A DNA stretch of 64,000 nucleotides from Thermosulfurimonas sp. F29 (GCF_019688735.1 NZ_JAIFYA010000002.1:186001-250000); one strand, 5' to 3'. Shown: positions 17,018 to 28,049, counted from the stretch's first letter. The notes: generated from the letters alone by a model not told the origin. A program made the numbers and translations.

Positions 17018-17708
17018 CGTCGGAAACCTCTTTCAGGGTTTTCAGGAGCTCCTCCCAGCGTCTCTCCAGGGTGGCATCCACCAGACCGAAGTTGGTTTCT
17101 ATCAGGCACCCTCCGGGGGTGATGGAGGGGTCGGCCACAATCTCCAGGGCCGGAAGACTCTTCTGGGAAAGGGCCGAAAGGTCGAACCGCTTGAGAAACT
17201 CGGCCTCCCTTGGATGGACCCGTATCTTTATCCGGGCCCCCTCTACCACCTCTTTAAGAGCTTCGCGTATTACCCTGAGGATGAGGGTTTCGTCCTTCAG
17301 GGCCTCCTTAAAGAGGAACTTTCTGGCCATAACCTTCAGAAGAGAAAGGACCTCACGATCCAGAGAAAAAATTCCCCCGGATATTTCCCTCTTTAAGGAT
17401 TCTAATAGTTCATCTAATTCTTTAATTTTATTACCTAACTCGGTCTCAAGTTGGGCTTTCTTTTGAGATAACTCCTTATCGGCACGGTGGCGTCCCTCCC
17501 TATACCCTTTTTCAAATCCCTCGGTACGGCCCTCCTCAAAACCCTCCCGGTATCCTTCTCTGTAAGCCTTTTCCCGGGCCAGAGCTACCTCCCGTGAGAA
17601 CTCCTTTTCTGAAGAGGGCTCAAGGGTATTCCCCTCCTGGATCGGGGCGGCCTCCATCAGCCGGAGGCGGCGCATCCTGATCATGGAGGACTTGAGAATC
17701 TTAGACAA
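17007..17708 (-). CDS. fliH: Flagellar assembly protein FliH
   Basis: 233 residues. The N-terminal half contains Gly-x3-Gly-like repeats (AYREGYREGFEEGRTEGFEK), the hallmark of FliH/SctL helices, followed by a coiled coil and the conserved C-terminal domain (PGGCLIETNFGLVDATLERR). FliH binds FliI and links it to the C-ring. The TTG start at 17708 has AGGAGG just upstream and overlaps the fliG stop by 8 bp. The ATG at 17684 is the alternative. Confidence 0.9.
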   Translation of the reverse strand: MSKILKSSMIRMRRLRLMEAAPIQEGNTLEPSSEKEFSREVALAREKAYREGYREGFEEGRTEGFEKGYREGRHRADKELSQKKAQLETELGNKIKELDELLESLKREISGGIFSLDREVLSLLKVMARKFLFKEALKDETLILRVIREALKEVVEGARIKIRVHPREAEFLKRFDLSALSQKSLPALEIVADPSITPGGCLIETNFGLVDATLERRWEELLKTLKEVSDGEG

Positions 17709-18711
17709 ATTCCTCCTCCCCGCGTCCCAGGATTATCTTGCCCTCCTGTTCCAGGCGCTTGGCCACCTTGATGATGTTCTGCTGCGCCTTTTCCACCTCG
17801 GAAACCCGCACCGGCCCCATGACCTCCAGGTCCTCCCGGAGGAGGGTGGCGGCGCGTTCGCTCATGTTGCGCAGGAACTTCTCCCGCACCTCCTCCGAGG
17901 CCCCCTTGAGGGCCAGACGCAGATCGTCGGTGGAAATCTCCCTGAGGATGGTCTGGATGGCCAGATCGTCCACCTGGAGGAAGTCCTCGAAAGTGAAGAG
18001 ATACTTGCGAATTTCCTCGGCAAGATTGGGATTTTCCTCCTCGATGTCCGAGAGAATTTCGTCCTCGAGCTCGCGTCCGGCATGGGTGAGGATCTCCGCG
18101 GCCTTTTCCGTGCCTCCCAGCTTGCGCCCCAGCACCCCACCCACGGCCTGAAGCTCCTCCTCAAGGGCGTTGCTGATCTCCTGCACGATATCCGGATCAA
18201 CTTTATCCAGAAGCGCAATGCGCAGAAGGACCTCTCCCCGGATCTTCTCCGGCAAAAATTGCAGAATCTGCCCGGATTGGTCGGGATCCAGATGTACCAG
18301 AACGATGGCGATGGTCTGCGGATGCTCGTTGCGCAGGAAGTTGGCCACGGTCTTGGGATCGAGTTTCTTGAGCTTCTTGAAGGTCTCCGGACCGATCTCT
18401 TTCTTTATCTCCTCCCAGATCTGCTTTCCCTTCTCCCCGTAGGCCTTGATCAAACTCTCCTTGAGGAACTCCTCCGGGGAGACGGAGAGGTCGGCCATTA
18501 ATTCCTTGGCCTCAAGATTGGCCTCCTCGAGCACCTTTTTCACCGCCTCCGCGGGCACATATTCCAGCTTAGCCATTTCCACGCCGATGCGTTTTATGTC
18601 TTCCTCGTCCAGATACTTGTACACCTCGGAGGTGAACTCCTCTCCCATGACCATGAGAAAGATGGCCGCCTTCTGGGGACCGGTCAATTTTTCCGGATCT
18701 ATCTTGGCCAT
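17701..18711 (-). CDS. fliG: Flagellar motor switch protein FliG
   Basis: 336 residues, normal length. The EHPQTIAIVLVHL motif marks the middle domain, and the C-terminal torque helix carries charged residues (LVFED-type segment FTFEDFLQVDDLAIQ). FliG sits on the cytoplasmic face of the MS-ring and interacts with the stator. It starts 1 bp after the fliF stop. Confidence 0.96.
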   Translation of the reverse strand: MAKIDPEKLTGPQKAAIFLMVMGEEFTSEVYKYLDEEDIKRIGVEMAKLEYVPAEAVKKVLEEANLEAKELMADLSVSPEEFLKESLIKAYGEKGKQIWEEIKKEIGPETFKKLKKLDPKTVANFLRNEHPQTIAIVLVHLDPDQSGQILQFLPEKIRGEVLLRIALLDKVDPDIVQEISNALEEELQAVGGVLGRKLGGTEKAAEILTHAGRELEDEILSDIEEENPNLAEEIRKYLFTFEDFLQVDDLAIQTILREISTDDLRLALKGASEEVREKFLRNMSERAATLLREDLEVMGPVRVSEVEKAQQNIIKVAKRLEQEGKIILGRGEEEFV

Positions 18712-18712
18712 T

Positions 18713-20275
18713 TTAAGCCGCCTCCTTCAGGGCCTTGGCCCTTTCCTCCGCGGATTCCTCAAGCAACCACTTTTTTACGAGAATGGCCGCCCGTTCGGGA
18801 CTGCTCTGGACTATGCCCAGGGCCATCTCGTGGGGAAGAGGCTGGGCCTCCTCCCGGGCCTCCACTTCCGGAGCCCTTTCCCCTCTCTCCAGGGCCTCTA
18901 TTTCGGCCTCGGTGGGTTTTTTCTCCAGAATACTCTTTAGAAGCGGGCGTATCACCAGAAGTAGGACCAGAACCGCGATCAGAAACTCAAGCAGCGGCTT
19001 GACCAGGCGACTCGCATATTCCATCCACACCGCCGGTCCCTTCACCTCCTCGGTGCGGAAGGGGAAGGTGGATACCTCGACCACATCCCCTCGATCGGGA
19101 TTATATCCCACCGCTCCCTTAACCAGTTTCTCTATCCATTCAAGTTTAGCCTGTTTGTCCTTTCCGGCTACAGCGTTCTCGTCCACCAGCACGGCCACAG
19201 AGAGGCGTTTTATCTTTCCCGGAGCGATGGAGATTTGCTTGAGGACCCGGCTGGGTTCGTAATTACGGATAATCTTCTTCTTTGAAGAAACCTCCCCCCG
19301 ACCCGCAAGTCCCAGGTTGCCCTCGGCCTTGGCGGCAAGAGCCCCTTTCACTCCGGCCGGTCCCCCTTGACTGCGGCTGCTCTTACTGGATTCCTCTACC
19401 GACTCGGAGACCACCGCGGTCATCTCCGGATCGTAGGTCTCCTCCCGTATAGCCCCTTTGTCAAAGTCCACCTCCACCGAGACCTGAGCTACGGCCCGGC
19501 CCGGTCCCAGAGCCCGGCTTAGTAAATCCTCTATTTTCGAGCGGTAGCGTTCCTCAAGACTTCGCTGATAGGCCAGCTGAGTGGCCGAGACCTCCTCTTC
19601 CTCCTTTTTACCCCTATAAAGGATCCGGCCGGTGGAATCAATAATGCTTATGTTTTCCGGGGTGAGGCCGGTAACCGCCCCGGAGACGAGATTGACTATT
19701 CCCAGGATCTCTTTTCTGGTAAGGGTATAACCCGGCCTGAGGCTGACGAAGACCGAGGCCTTGGGGGGTTTTTCCTCCTCCACAAATAAACTCTCCCTGG
19801 GGAGGGCCAGGTGAACACGAGCATACTTTACCTCCCGCAAACTCATGATGGTGCGAGCCAGCTCTCCCTCAAGGGCCCTCTGGTAGTTGACCCTCTGAAC
19901 GAACTCCGTGGCCCCGATGCGTCCCTTGTCGAAAAGCTCAAAACCGGGACCCGGCCCCCCCACCAACCCCTGTCCGGCTATCTCCATCCGTAGCTCCAGC
20001 ACTTTATCCTTGGGTACCTTAATGGATCCTCCGGGGCCGATCCGGTAGGGGATGTTTTTGTTCTTGAGATAATTTACGATCTCACCGGCGGTTTCCTCGG
20101 GAAGACCTCGATAAAGAAGGGCCCATTCCGGCCTCGAGGACCACAGGATGAGGGCAGCAAAACCGGCCACCGCCAGAAGTAAAAGGATACTCCCTATGAT
20201 CTTTTGCTGTCGATTCAAACCCTCGTAAAAGGTCCGAAGCTGACCGACCACCTCTCGCGGTTGAGGCCACTTCAT
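18713..20275 (-). CDS. fliF: Flagellar MS-ring protein FliF
   Basis: 520 residues with two transmembrane helices (about residues 27-46 and 422-443) flanking the periplasmic ring-building domains. Recognisable parts are the AVLVDENA segment, VNYQRALEGELARTI and RVHLALPRESLF typical of the YscJ/FliF domain, and an acidic, Glu-rich C-tail that binds FliG. It is the base on which the C-ring and rod assemble. Confidence 0.96.
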   Translation of the reverse strand: MKWPQPREVVGQLRTFYEGLNRQQKIIGSILLLLAVAGFAALILWSSRPEWALLYRGLPEETAGEIVNYLKNKNIPYRIGPGGSIKVPKDKVLELRMEIAGQGLVGGPGPGFELFDKGRIGATEFVQRVNYQRALEGELARTIMSLREVKYARVHLALPRESLFVEEEKPPKASVFVSLRPGYTLTRKEILGIVNLVSGAVTGLTPENISIIDSTGRILYRGKKEEEEVSATQLAYQRSLEERYRSKIEDLLSRALGPGRAVAQVSVEVDFDKGAIREETYDPEMTAVVSESVEESSKSSRSQGGPAGVKGALAAKAEGNLGLAGRGEVSSKKKIIRNYEPSRVLKQISIAPGKIKRLSVAVLVDENAVAGKDKQAKLEWIEKLVKGAVGYNPDRGDVVEVSTFPFRTEEVKGPAVWMEYASRLVKPLLEFLIAVLVLLLVIRPLLKSILEKKPTEAEIEALERGERAPEVEAREEAQPLPHEMALGIVQSSPERAAILVKKWLLEESAEERAKALKEAA

Positions 20276-20294
20276 GCTCTTAGGTCCCTCCTAC

Positions 20295-20585
20295 TTAAAT
20301 CTGCATGCGCATGATCTCCTGATAGGCCTCAAGGACCTTGTTCCGGATTCGCACCACTAGTCGAAAGGAGAGATCCGCTTTGGCCAGGGATAGAGTGAGT
20401 TTCGTGAGATCCGTATCGCGTCCCGAGGCGAAATCCCGAAGGTGCGCAAGGGCCTGCTTCTGGATGCGATCGGTTTCTCTGAGCTTTTCCTTCAGGAGTC
20501 TCCCGAAATCTTTCTCCCGTTTCAGGACATCCTTCCCGGTTTCCACCGGGAACAGACCGGACCAGGAAGAAGGCAAAATTTTCAT
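20295..20585 (-). CDS. fliE: Flagellar hook-basal body protein FliE
   Basis: 96 residues, the usual size. The C-terminal segment (LSLAKADLSFRLVVRIRNKVLEAYQEIMRMQI) is the conserved FliE signature. FliE joins the MS-ring to the proximal rod. It sits between flgC and fliF in the standard order. Confidence 0.93.
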   Translation of the reverse strand: MKILPSSWSGLFPVETGKDVLKREKDFGRLLKEKLRETDRIQKQALAHLRDFASGRDTDLTKLTLSLAKADLSFRLVVRIRNKVLEAYQEIMRMQI

Positions 20586-20599
20586 GGACTTATCCCTCC

Positions 20600-21010
20600 T
20601 TATCCACGGATTATGTCTATGGTTTTGATGGCCAGATCCTTGGTAATGTTTATCACGGTAAGGTTGGCCTCGTAGGCCCTTCCCGCCGAAAGCAATTCCA
20701 CCATTTCCGTTAACACATCCACATTGGGGTACCTGACCATTCCCCGTTCGTCGGCATCGGGATGAGTGGGATCATAGACCTCCCGGAAAGGAGCCGGGTC
20801 GTCCACGATCTCGGCCACCTTCACCTCCGAGACTCCCTCTTCGTCTGGAAGGGGGTCGGAGGTCAGAATTACATCCTTGGCCCGATAGGGGCCCCCCTCG
20901 GCTGTACGGGTGACCTGGGCGTTGGCCAGATTCATGGAGGCAATGTTGAGCCTTACCCTTTGAGCAGTAAGGCCGCTTCCGGCGATCTTAAGGGCGGTCA
21001 GCAGTTTCAT
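20600..21010 (-). CDS. flgC: Flagellar basal-body rod protein FlgC
   Basis: 136 residues. The N-terminal rod motif (ALKIAGSGLTAQRVRLNIAS) and C-terminal motif (VELLSAGRAYEANLTVINIT) are both present. Proximal rod component secreted through the flagellar export gate. It follows flgB after 2 bp. Confidence 0.95.
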   Translation of the reverse strand: MKLLTALKIAGSGLTAQRVRLNIASMNLANAQVTRTAEGGPYRAKDVILTSDPLPDEEGVSEVKVAEIVDDPAPFREVYDPTHPDADERGMVRYPNVDVLTEMVELLSAGRAYEANLTVINITKDLAIKTIDIIRG

Positions 21011-21012
21011 GA

Positions 21013-21408
21013 TTACTTACCTCCTTCGGTAATGGCTTCACGCATGATCTGGATCTCCTTTATCAGGGCCTGAACCGTGGCCTGATAAAGGAGATGATTT
21101 TCTATAAGTTTGGACATTTCTTCCTCGAGCGAGACATTGTTGGGAGTGCCCACATCCTCGGCCTCCACCACCCGGGGAGAGACCTCCGGGGAGACCAGGG
21201 AGAGGTGTTCCGGACGGGTTCGGCGCAGGGGGAGTTCACCCTCCCCTAGATAGGCCCGCATTAACTTCTCGAAAGGCACATCCTTGCGCCGGTAACCGGG
21301 TGTGTCCACATTGGCCACATTGGAGGCCAGAACCTCATGGCGCAGGATCCGAAGCCGGAGACTGCGGGCCACCAGATCCCAGGTTTTCTGGAAGACCCTT
21401 CCGAACAT
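21013..21408 (-). CDS. flgB: Flagellar basal-body rod protein FlgB
   Basis: 131 residues with the rod N-motif (RHEVLASNVANVDTPGYRRKD) and the C-terminal KLIENHLLYQATVQALIKE helix. First structural gene of the basal-body operon. A sigma-54 promoter lies just upstream, inside the end of the regulator gene. Confidence 0.95.
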   Translation of the reverse strand: MFGRVFQKTWDLVARSLRLRILRHEVLASNVANVDTPGYRRKDVPFEKLMRAYLGEGELPLRRTRPEHLSLVSPEVSPRVVEAEDVGTPNNVSLEEEMSKLIENHLLYQATVQALIKEIQIMREAITEGGK

Positions 21409-21429
21409 TACGAACCTCCCGAGGGATTT

Positions 21430-22755
21430 TTATAGCAAACCCTGTGCCCGATAGAGCCTAAGTTTGTTACGCAGGGTGCGCACGCTTATTCCGAGAAGCT
21501 CCGCGGCCCGGGTACGGTTGCCCCCGCAGGCCCTTAGGGCCTCCAGAATGGCCTCTCTTTCCAGTTCCCGGAGAGGTTTGAACTTTCCCGACGCAGATGA
21601 ATTCCCCATCGTGGAATGGTCGAAGGGAGTTCGGGAAGACCACAGGAGATCCTCCAGTGTAATCCAGGGCCCCTCACACAGAAGGACGGCTCTTTCAATG
21701 AGATTCTTCAATTCGCGCACATTTCCCGGAAATTCGTATCCTTTCAGGGTGTCGAGGACTCCGGGAGCAAATCCTCGAATGTTTTTTCTGTACAGCCGGG
21801 TAAATTCACGAAAAAAATATTCGGCCAGAAAGGGGATGTCCGAGGGCCTTTCCCGGAGGGGGGGGAGTCGCACCGGGATGACATTTAGCCGGAAGTAAAG
21901 GTCCTCCCGGAAACGACCGGCGGACACTTCGGCTTCGATATTCCGATTGGTGGTGGCTATGACCCGTACATCCACCTTAACCGGATAGGCTCCTCCCAGG
22001 CGATCTACCTCTCCCTCCTGAAGCACCCGCAGGAGTTTGGCCTGAAGGGTAAGGGGCATTTCGGTGATTTCATCCAAAAGAATAGTGCCCCCGTCAGCCA
22101 GCTCGAACTTACCTTTTTTCCGGGTTAGAGCTCCGGAAAAGGCCCCCTTTTCGTAGCCGAAGAGTTCCGATTCCAGAAGGGCCTCGGGGAGGGCCGCACA
22201 GTTAATAGCCAGGAAGGGGCCCCTAGTCCGATCACTTATCCGGTGAATCCACCGGGCCAGGACCTCCTTTCCGGTGCCGGATTCACCCATTATGAGAATC
22301 GGAGCCCTACTGCGGGCCACCGGTCTAAGTTTTTCCAGCAGGGACCTGAGGCGCGGATCCCGCGTAAGAAAGTCCTCACTCTCTATGGAGGTTCGATGCT
22401 CCCTCCATGCGGTAAGGATCAATCTTTTTAGTATCTCCGGATCCGTATCGAGAAGTCGGAAGTCATAAGCTCCCTCTCGAACCGCGGCTACGGCCTCTTC
22501 AAGGGAGACCCTTCGGGCCAGGAAGATTATAGCGGGCTTTTTTTTGCGCTTTTTAAATTCGTCAAGAATTCGACGGGGAGAGGGTCCCTGCCCTGACACT
22601 TCTATCACTACCACCGCCGGATTCCCGGAATCAAGAATTTCAACAGCCTGAAACCATTCCGGTGCCTGCAGGATTTCCAGCCCTTCCGAGCGGAGCTTTT
22701 CGGAAAGGGTGGTGAGTTCATGACTCTGAGAAACGAAAAGGATCTGACCGGACAT
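21430..22755 (-). CDS. FlrC/FleR-like sigma-54 activator with degenerate receiver domain
   Basis: 441 residues: receiver-like domain (1-115), AAA+ domain (about 130-360) and Fis-type helix-turn-helix (GGNRTRAAELLGISVRTLRN). Walker A is GESGTGKE and the sigma-54 contact loop is GAFSGA instead of GAFTGA. The receiver is degenerate: the acidic pair after the first strand is replaced (LFVSQSHEL), the phosphoacceptor position reads IEVSG (Glu for Asp) and the Lys switch region reads FRLLDTD. It is probably not controlled by normal phosphorylation. Position directly upstream of flgB and its sigma-54 promoter marks it as the flagellar class regulator. Confidence 0.87.
   Translation of the reverse strand: MSGQILFVSQSHELTTLSEKLRSEGLEILQAPEWFQAVEILDSGNPAVVVIEVSGQGPSPRRILDEFKKRKKKPAIIFLARRVSLEEAVAAVREGAYDFRLLDTDPEILKRLILTAWREHRTSIESEDFLTRDPRLRSLLEKLRPVARSRAPILIMGESGTGKEVLARWIHRISDRTRGPFLAINCAALPEALLESELFGYEKGAFSGALTRKKGKFELADGGTILLDEITEMPLTLQAKLLRVLQEGEVDRLGGAYPVKVDVRVIATTNRNIEAEVSAGRFREDLYFRLNVIPVRLPPLRERPSDIPFLAEYFFREFTRLYRKNIRGFAPGVLDTLKGYEFPGNVRELKNLIERAVLLCEGPWITLEDLLWSSRTPFDHSTMGNSSASGKFKPLRELEREAILEALRACGGNRTRAAELLGISVRTLRNKLRLYRAQGLL
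21434..21449 (-). promoter_or_regulatory. Sigma-54 promoter of flgB operon
   Basis: On the minus strand the sequence reads GGGCAC, 5 bp (AGGGT), TTGCTA. It matches the -24/-12 consensus TGGCAC-N5-TTGCW except for the first base. The start of transcription would be about 21422, 14 bp before the flgB ATG. The site lies within the last codons of the upstream sigma-54 activator gene. Confidence 0.72.
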
Positions 22756-22769
22756 ATGCCTTCACAGAA

Positions 22770-24689
22770 TTAATATATAACCTTCCGTGCAGCTTCTACC
22801 AGTTCCAGACTCCTGAGAATCCCCTTAGCCAGGCGCCCCTCCGTGGAATTTTCACTAGCAAGAGCCCTCCATATCTCCAGTGCCTCCCGGCGTCCGGTTT
22901 TTTCATAATACACCCCGGCCAGCCACTTGAGGGTAGTGGAATCGGGAAACTTCTTCCGGGCCATTTTTAGAATCTTTTTGGCTCTCAGGTAGTCCTGATT
23001 TTCAAGGGCAAGCTGAACGAGAAAGGCAAAGTCATCATCGGTGGTCTTAAATCCCGGGGCCGAGATGATCTGCAGCGCAAGGTCTATATCCTTGGTGGTC
23101 AGCGCCAGCGATAGATAAGTCTGGAGTATTCTCTGGCGCAGCGAGGCGGAACCCACCTTTTGTTTAAAGAGATCCGCCAGGATCCCGCGGGCACGCCGAT
23201 AATTTCCGATGGAATACCAGTAAGAAGCTTCAAGGTACCGATAACGGGGGTGTTGGGCATAGAAGGGAAATTTTTTCACAAAAGTCCGGAGGAGATCCCG
23301 GGCCTCCGGGAGATGTCGTTCGCGGAGAGCATCTTCGATAAGGGAGAGATAGAGTTCCGGTTGATAGGCATCAGGGACTCCCCACTCAAAGGCCTGAAGG
23401 AAATAGGCATCCTTTACGATGTCCAGATAGAAATGCTCGTAAACCTTTCCCACCCAATAAAAGTGCGCTCCACAGGTGGCCTTGCGGGCAAATTTCTGAT
23501 AACGGCGATCAAGAGACAATATAGCCGAGAAATTTTTTTGGGCAAAGAGCTCGGAGAGGTAGAGATTTTCGGCCTCACACAGGAGACGATATACCCGGGC
23601 AAGATGTCCGGACTTCGGATACCTCTGGACGAAATCCAGGGCGGTTTCGAAGGCCTTTCGGGGCTTCCTGTCCTCGAGATACAGTTCGATCTCGAAGGAC
23701 TGGGCCTCCTCGGTGATGGGATTTTCGGGGTGTTTTCGCCGGAGTTCGTTTATAATGGGAATGAGAGCCTTGCGCTGTTCCAGGGTGGGGAGCCCCAGGC
23801 GTTTTCTCAGAATATAGGTCAGGTGATAGAGCCTGAATTTGGCAAACTGGGCCTCGTCCCGATGCGGCCAGACCGTGGCAAGCAACTTGTAATAGAGTCT
23901 GGCCCTGCGCACCTCCCCGCGGTGAAAGGCCGCCTCGGCCAGTTTCAGAAGGATGGGAGGGGCTTCCTCCTCCCTTCCCGACAGATTTAGATAGCGGAAA
24001 TAGAACCGTTCCGCTTTGGGGAGGCGTCCCTGCGAAAGAAACTTATCTCCGAGATATTTAAAAATTTTGGGAGCATAAAGCTTTAAATTAGGATTTTGTG
24101 CAAGATATTTCTGGACCTCTCTCACAGGGACACCGGCCTCCAGAAGAATTTCCAGGGCCAAGGCCACCGTCTCATCGGAGCAGGAATCCTTTAAAATCTT
24201 TCTGGCCATCAGGAGGGCTTTTTGATGAATTCTGTTGAGCAGATAGGCTCGTGCAGCTATGACTCTTGCTTCACAGATCACGCCCGGCTTTCGGGCTTTT
24301 TTCTCCGCAAGATGAGCATAAAAGAGGGCATTTCCGGGATTCTGTACATCCAGATAGGCGCGGGCCAGGAGGAGGAGATCCTCCGGAGCAAGTTCGTAAG
24401 AAAGGGAGAGGGGGCCCAGAATATCAACGCATTCTTTGACTTTACCCAGATCGTAAAGGATACGGGCTTCTAGTACGGCCAATCTTTCATGTCCTCGTCC
24501 CGGAAAACGACGGCGGGCTTCTTTTACTATATATAAAGCTCCGAGAAGGTCTCCCTCACCATAGGCAAAACGGGCCTGACTCAGCCACCAGGCCGGATCC
24601 TTTTCGGGCTCGTCCTGAGCCCCCACCGCACAAACGCCCACCAGAAAAATCAGGGCCACAATGAGAGCAAAACGACCGACACTTTTCAT
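22770..24689 (-). CDS. Exported tetratricopeptide-repeat protein
   Basis: About 639 residues. A signal peptide (SVGRFALIVALIFLVGVCAV) is followed by helical repeats throughout, with TPR-type motifs such as PGNALFYAHLAEKKA, GRLPKAERFYFRYLNL and GNYRRARGILADLF. I chose the ATG at 24689 over 24704 because it has a GGCGAG ribosome site. It lies between two sigma-54 activators of the flagellar region, so it may be a periplasmic assembly or envelope-sensing factor, but no family-specific function can be read from it. Confidence 0.75.
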   Translation of the reverse strand: MKSVGRFALIVALIFLVGVCAVGAQDEPEKDPAWWLSQARFAYGEGDLLGALYIVKEARRRFPGRGHERLAVLEARILYDLGKVKECVDILGPLSLSYELAPEDLLLLARAYLDVQNPGNALFYAHLAEKKARKPGVICEARVIAARAYLLNRIHQKALLMARKILKDSCSDETVALALEILLEAGVPVREVQKYLAQNPNLKLYAPKIFKYLGDKFLSQGRLPKAERFYFRYLNLSGREEEAPPILLKLAEAAFHRGEVRRARLYYKLLATVWPHRDEAQFAKFRLYHLTYILRKRLGLPTLEQRKALIPIINELRRKHPENPITEEAQSFEIELYLEDRKPRKAFETALDFVQRYPKSGHLARVYRLLCEAENLYLSELFAQKNFSAILSLDRRYQKFARKATCGAHFYWVGKVYEHFYLDIVKDAYFLQAFEWGVPDAYQPELYLSLIEDALRERHLPEARDLLRTFVKKFPFYAQHPRYRYLEASYWYSIGNYRRARGILADLFKQKVGSASLRQRILQTYLSLALTTKDIDLALQIISAPGFKTTDDDFAFLVQLALENQDYLRAKKILKMARKKFPDSTTLKWLAGVYYEKTGRREALEIWRALASENSTEGRLAKGILRSLELVEAARKVIY

Positions 24690-24728
24690 CGTCTCGCCAG
24701 GCATTATGCAAAAATCGGACCGAAATCT

Positions 24729-25685
24729 TTAATCCAGGCCAAGACGTTTCATCTTTTCTATGAGGGTGGTGCGCTTGATTCCCAGAAGCCTGGCTGCCCG
24801 GCTTTTTACCCCTCCGGAAATTTCAAGGGCCTGAAGAATAAGCTCTCTCTCAAACTCTCGAAGGGCCCGGGGGAGGCTGAATCCATCCACGGGAAATTTC
24901 CCGGGAGGACATATGGGAACAGGAGAAGCGGATCGGATATGTTCAGGGAGGTCTTTTTCTTCGATAATTTCTCCCTCGGTCAGGATGACCAGCCTCTCCA
25001 TCAGATTTTCAAGTTCTCGTACATTGCCGGGCCAGTGATATTCCATAAGTCTTCGAAGTGCCCCATCGGAAAGTTTCTTAAGAGGCAAGTCCTCCCTTTC
25101 ACAAAAACGGGCCAGGAAGTGCTTCGCCAGCAGGGGAATGTCCTCTTTTCTTTCACGAAGAGGCGGCAGCTTGATGGGAATCACATTCAGACGAAAATAG
25201 AGATCCTCTCTAAACCGGCCTTCCGCCACCTCCCTTTCCAGATCCCGATTGGTGGCGGCAATGATCCGAATATCCACCGGAAAGGCCCTTTCACCTCCCA
25301 GACGCTCTACCCGGCGCTCCTGGAGGATGCGAAGAAGCTTGACCTGAAGTTTGGGACTCATTTCAGCGATTTCGTCCAGAAATATGGTGCCTCCGTGGGC
25401 TAGTTCGAAACGACCGGGCTTGCTACGAGTGGCTCCGGTGAAGGCCCCCCGTTCATAACCGAAGAGTTCACTTTCGAGTAGTTCCTCCGGGATGGCCCCG
25501 CAATTGACCGGCACAAAAGGACCATGCCGTCGCCGACTCCTGGCGTGAATGGCCCGGGCTACCAGTTCCTTCCCGGTCCCGGACTCTCCCAGAATAAGCA
25601 CCGTGCTTTCCGTGGGAGCCACCTTATCGATCAGACGGAAAACCTCACGAATAGCCCGGCTTTTTCCAATGATTTCCTCCGCCAT
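24729..25685 (-). CDS. Sigma-54-dependent activator without receiver domain
   Basis: 318 residues: AAA+ domain (about 1-230) with Walker [15 protein letters not shown] loop ([11 protein letters not shown]) and Walker [11 protein letters not shown], then a C-terminal Fis-type helix-turn-helix ([20 protein letters not shown]). There is no N-terminal sensor, so activity must be set by a partner or by expression level, as in FlrA/FlgR-like or PspF-like proteins. Genome position suggests a master regulator of the flagellar genes that follow. Confidence 0.85.
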   Translation of the reverse strand: MAEEIIGKSRAIREVFRLIDKVAPTESTVLILGESGTGKELVARAIHARSRRRHGPFVPVNCGAIPEELLESELFGYERGAFTGATRSKPGRFELAHGGTIFLDEIAEMSPKLQVKLLRILQERRVERLGGERAFPVDIRIIAATNRDLEREVAEGRFREDLYFRLNVIPIKLPPLRERKEDIPLLAKHFLARFCEREDLPLKKLSDGALRRLMEYHWPGNVRELENLMERLVILTEGEIIEEKDLPEHIRSASPVPICPPGKFPVDGFSLPRALREFERELILQALEISGGVKSRAARLLGIKRTTLIEKMKRLGLD

Positions 25686-25773
25686 ACTTTAAGTTCATAA
25701 CACGGAAAAAAAGAAGGTGTCAAATTTTTGAACAATCCGGAGATGGTTCGTTGACCGCGTTTCATCCGGTTAG

Positions 25774-27247
<1,474 letters not shown>

Positions 27248-27328
27248 ATCTAAGGGTTAGTTATTAATTTTATAATTTGCAATATATGGCTACAGATTAC
27301 TTATCGGAAATTCAAGGAGTTCGGATAA

Positions 27329-27760
27329 GTGCCGGAACGAAGCCGGGACTGGTTGCGCCAGGCGGAAAGAGACCTCGAAAACGCCCGATGGGAGATAAAG
27401 GGAGGATTTTACGAATGGGGATGTTTTGCCGCTCATCAGGCCGCGGAAAAAGCTCTCAAAGCGGTGTATCAGAAACTGGGAGGGGCAGCGTGGGGACATT
27501 CCTTGTTGCATTTATTGAGGGGCTTAGAGGAAAGGATTTCGATTCCGGAGGACCTATTCGAATTGGCACGGAAATTGGATGTGTATTATATTCCTTCACG
27601 ATATCCCAACGGATGGGAGGAGGGGGCGCCGCGGGATTATTACACCGAGAAGGAGGCGCTTTATGCCGTCGGTGCTGCGGAGGAGATCCTACGGTTCTGT
27701 AAGGGTCTTCTGGCTGGATCGGGATCTGGCTCTGAAAAATCTCAGGGAAAGTGCTCTTAG
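27329..27760 (+). CDS. HEPN-domain protein (toxin of HEPN/MNT pair)
   Basis: 143 residues. The helical HEPN signature is clear: RDWLRQAERDLENARWEI, FAAHQAAEKALKAVYQ, GHSLLHLLRGLEE and the Tyr/Arg-rich YYIPSRYPNGW. HEPN proteins are often ribonucleases or substrates of the partner nucleotidyltransferase. GTG start at 27329. The 3' end overlaps the start of the MNT gene by 98 bp, a strongly coupled pair. Confidence 0.82.
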   Translation: MPERSRDWLRQAERDLENARWEIKGGFYEWGCFAAHQAAEKALKAVYQKLGGAAWGHSLLHLLRGLEERISIPEDLFELARKLDVYYIPSRYPNGWEEGAPRDYYTEKEALYAVGAAEEILRFCKGLLAGSGSGSEKSQGKCS

Positions 27761-28049
27761 GCTGGTGAGAGAAAAACCTGAGGTGGAAGAGGTGAGGCTT
27801 TTCGGTTCCCTGGCTGAGGGACGGGCCGTTCCCGGAAGTGATGCCGATATCCTTCTCGTTTTAGGGAAGGAAGAGGGGTCCTTTTGGGAAAGGCCTTTAA
27901 AGTATCTGAACTATTTTGAAGAGATCGGGCTTCCGGTGGAACTTTTCTGTTATACCCGGGAGGAGATACGGGAAAATTCCTTTGCCGCGGAGGCCTATCG
28001 TCGTAGTTTAAAACTTGCGGAAAAAAACACCGGAGGAGGTGAAGGATGA
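27663..28049 (+). CDS. MNT-type nucleotidyltransferase (antitoxin of HEPN/MNT pair)
   Basis: About 128 residues. The minimal nucleotidyltransferase motif GSLAEGRAVPGSDADILLV carries the two metal-binding Asp residues. I chose the ATG at 27663, which has AGGAGG 7 nt upstream; the open frame extends further back inside the HEPN gene. MNT proteins neutralise the HEPN partner, in studied cases by adding AMP. Its stop overlaps the fbp start (ATGA), so the pair is in one transcript with the gluconeogenic enzyme. Confidence 0.8.
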   Translation: MPSVLRRRSYGSVRVFWLDRDLALKNLRESALRLVREKPEVEEVRLFGSLAEGRAVPGSDADILLVLGKEEGSFWERPLKYLNYFEEIGLPVELFCYTREEIRENSFAAEAYRRSLKLAEKNTGGGEG

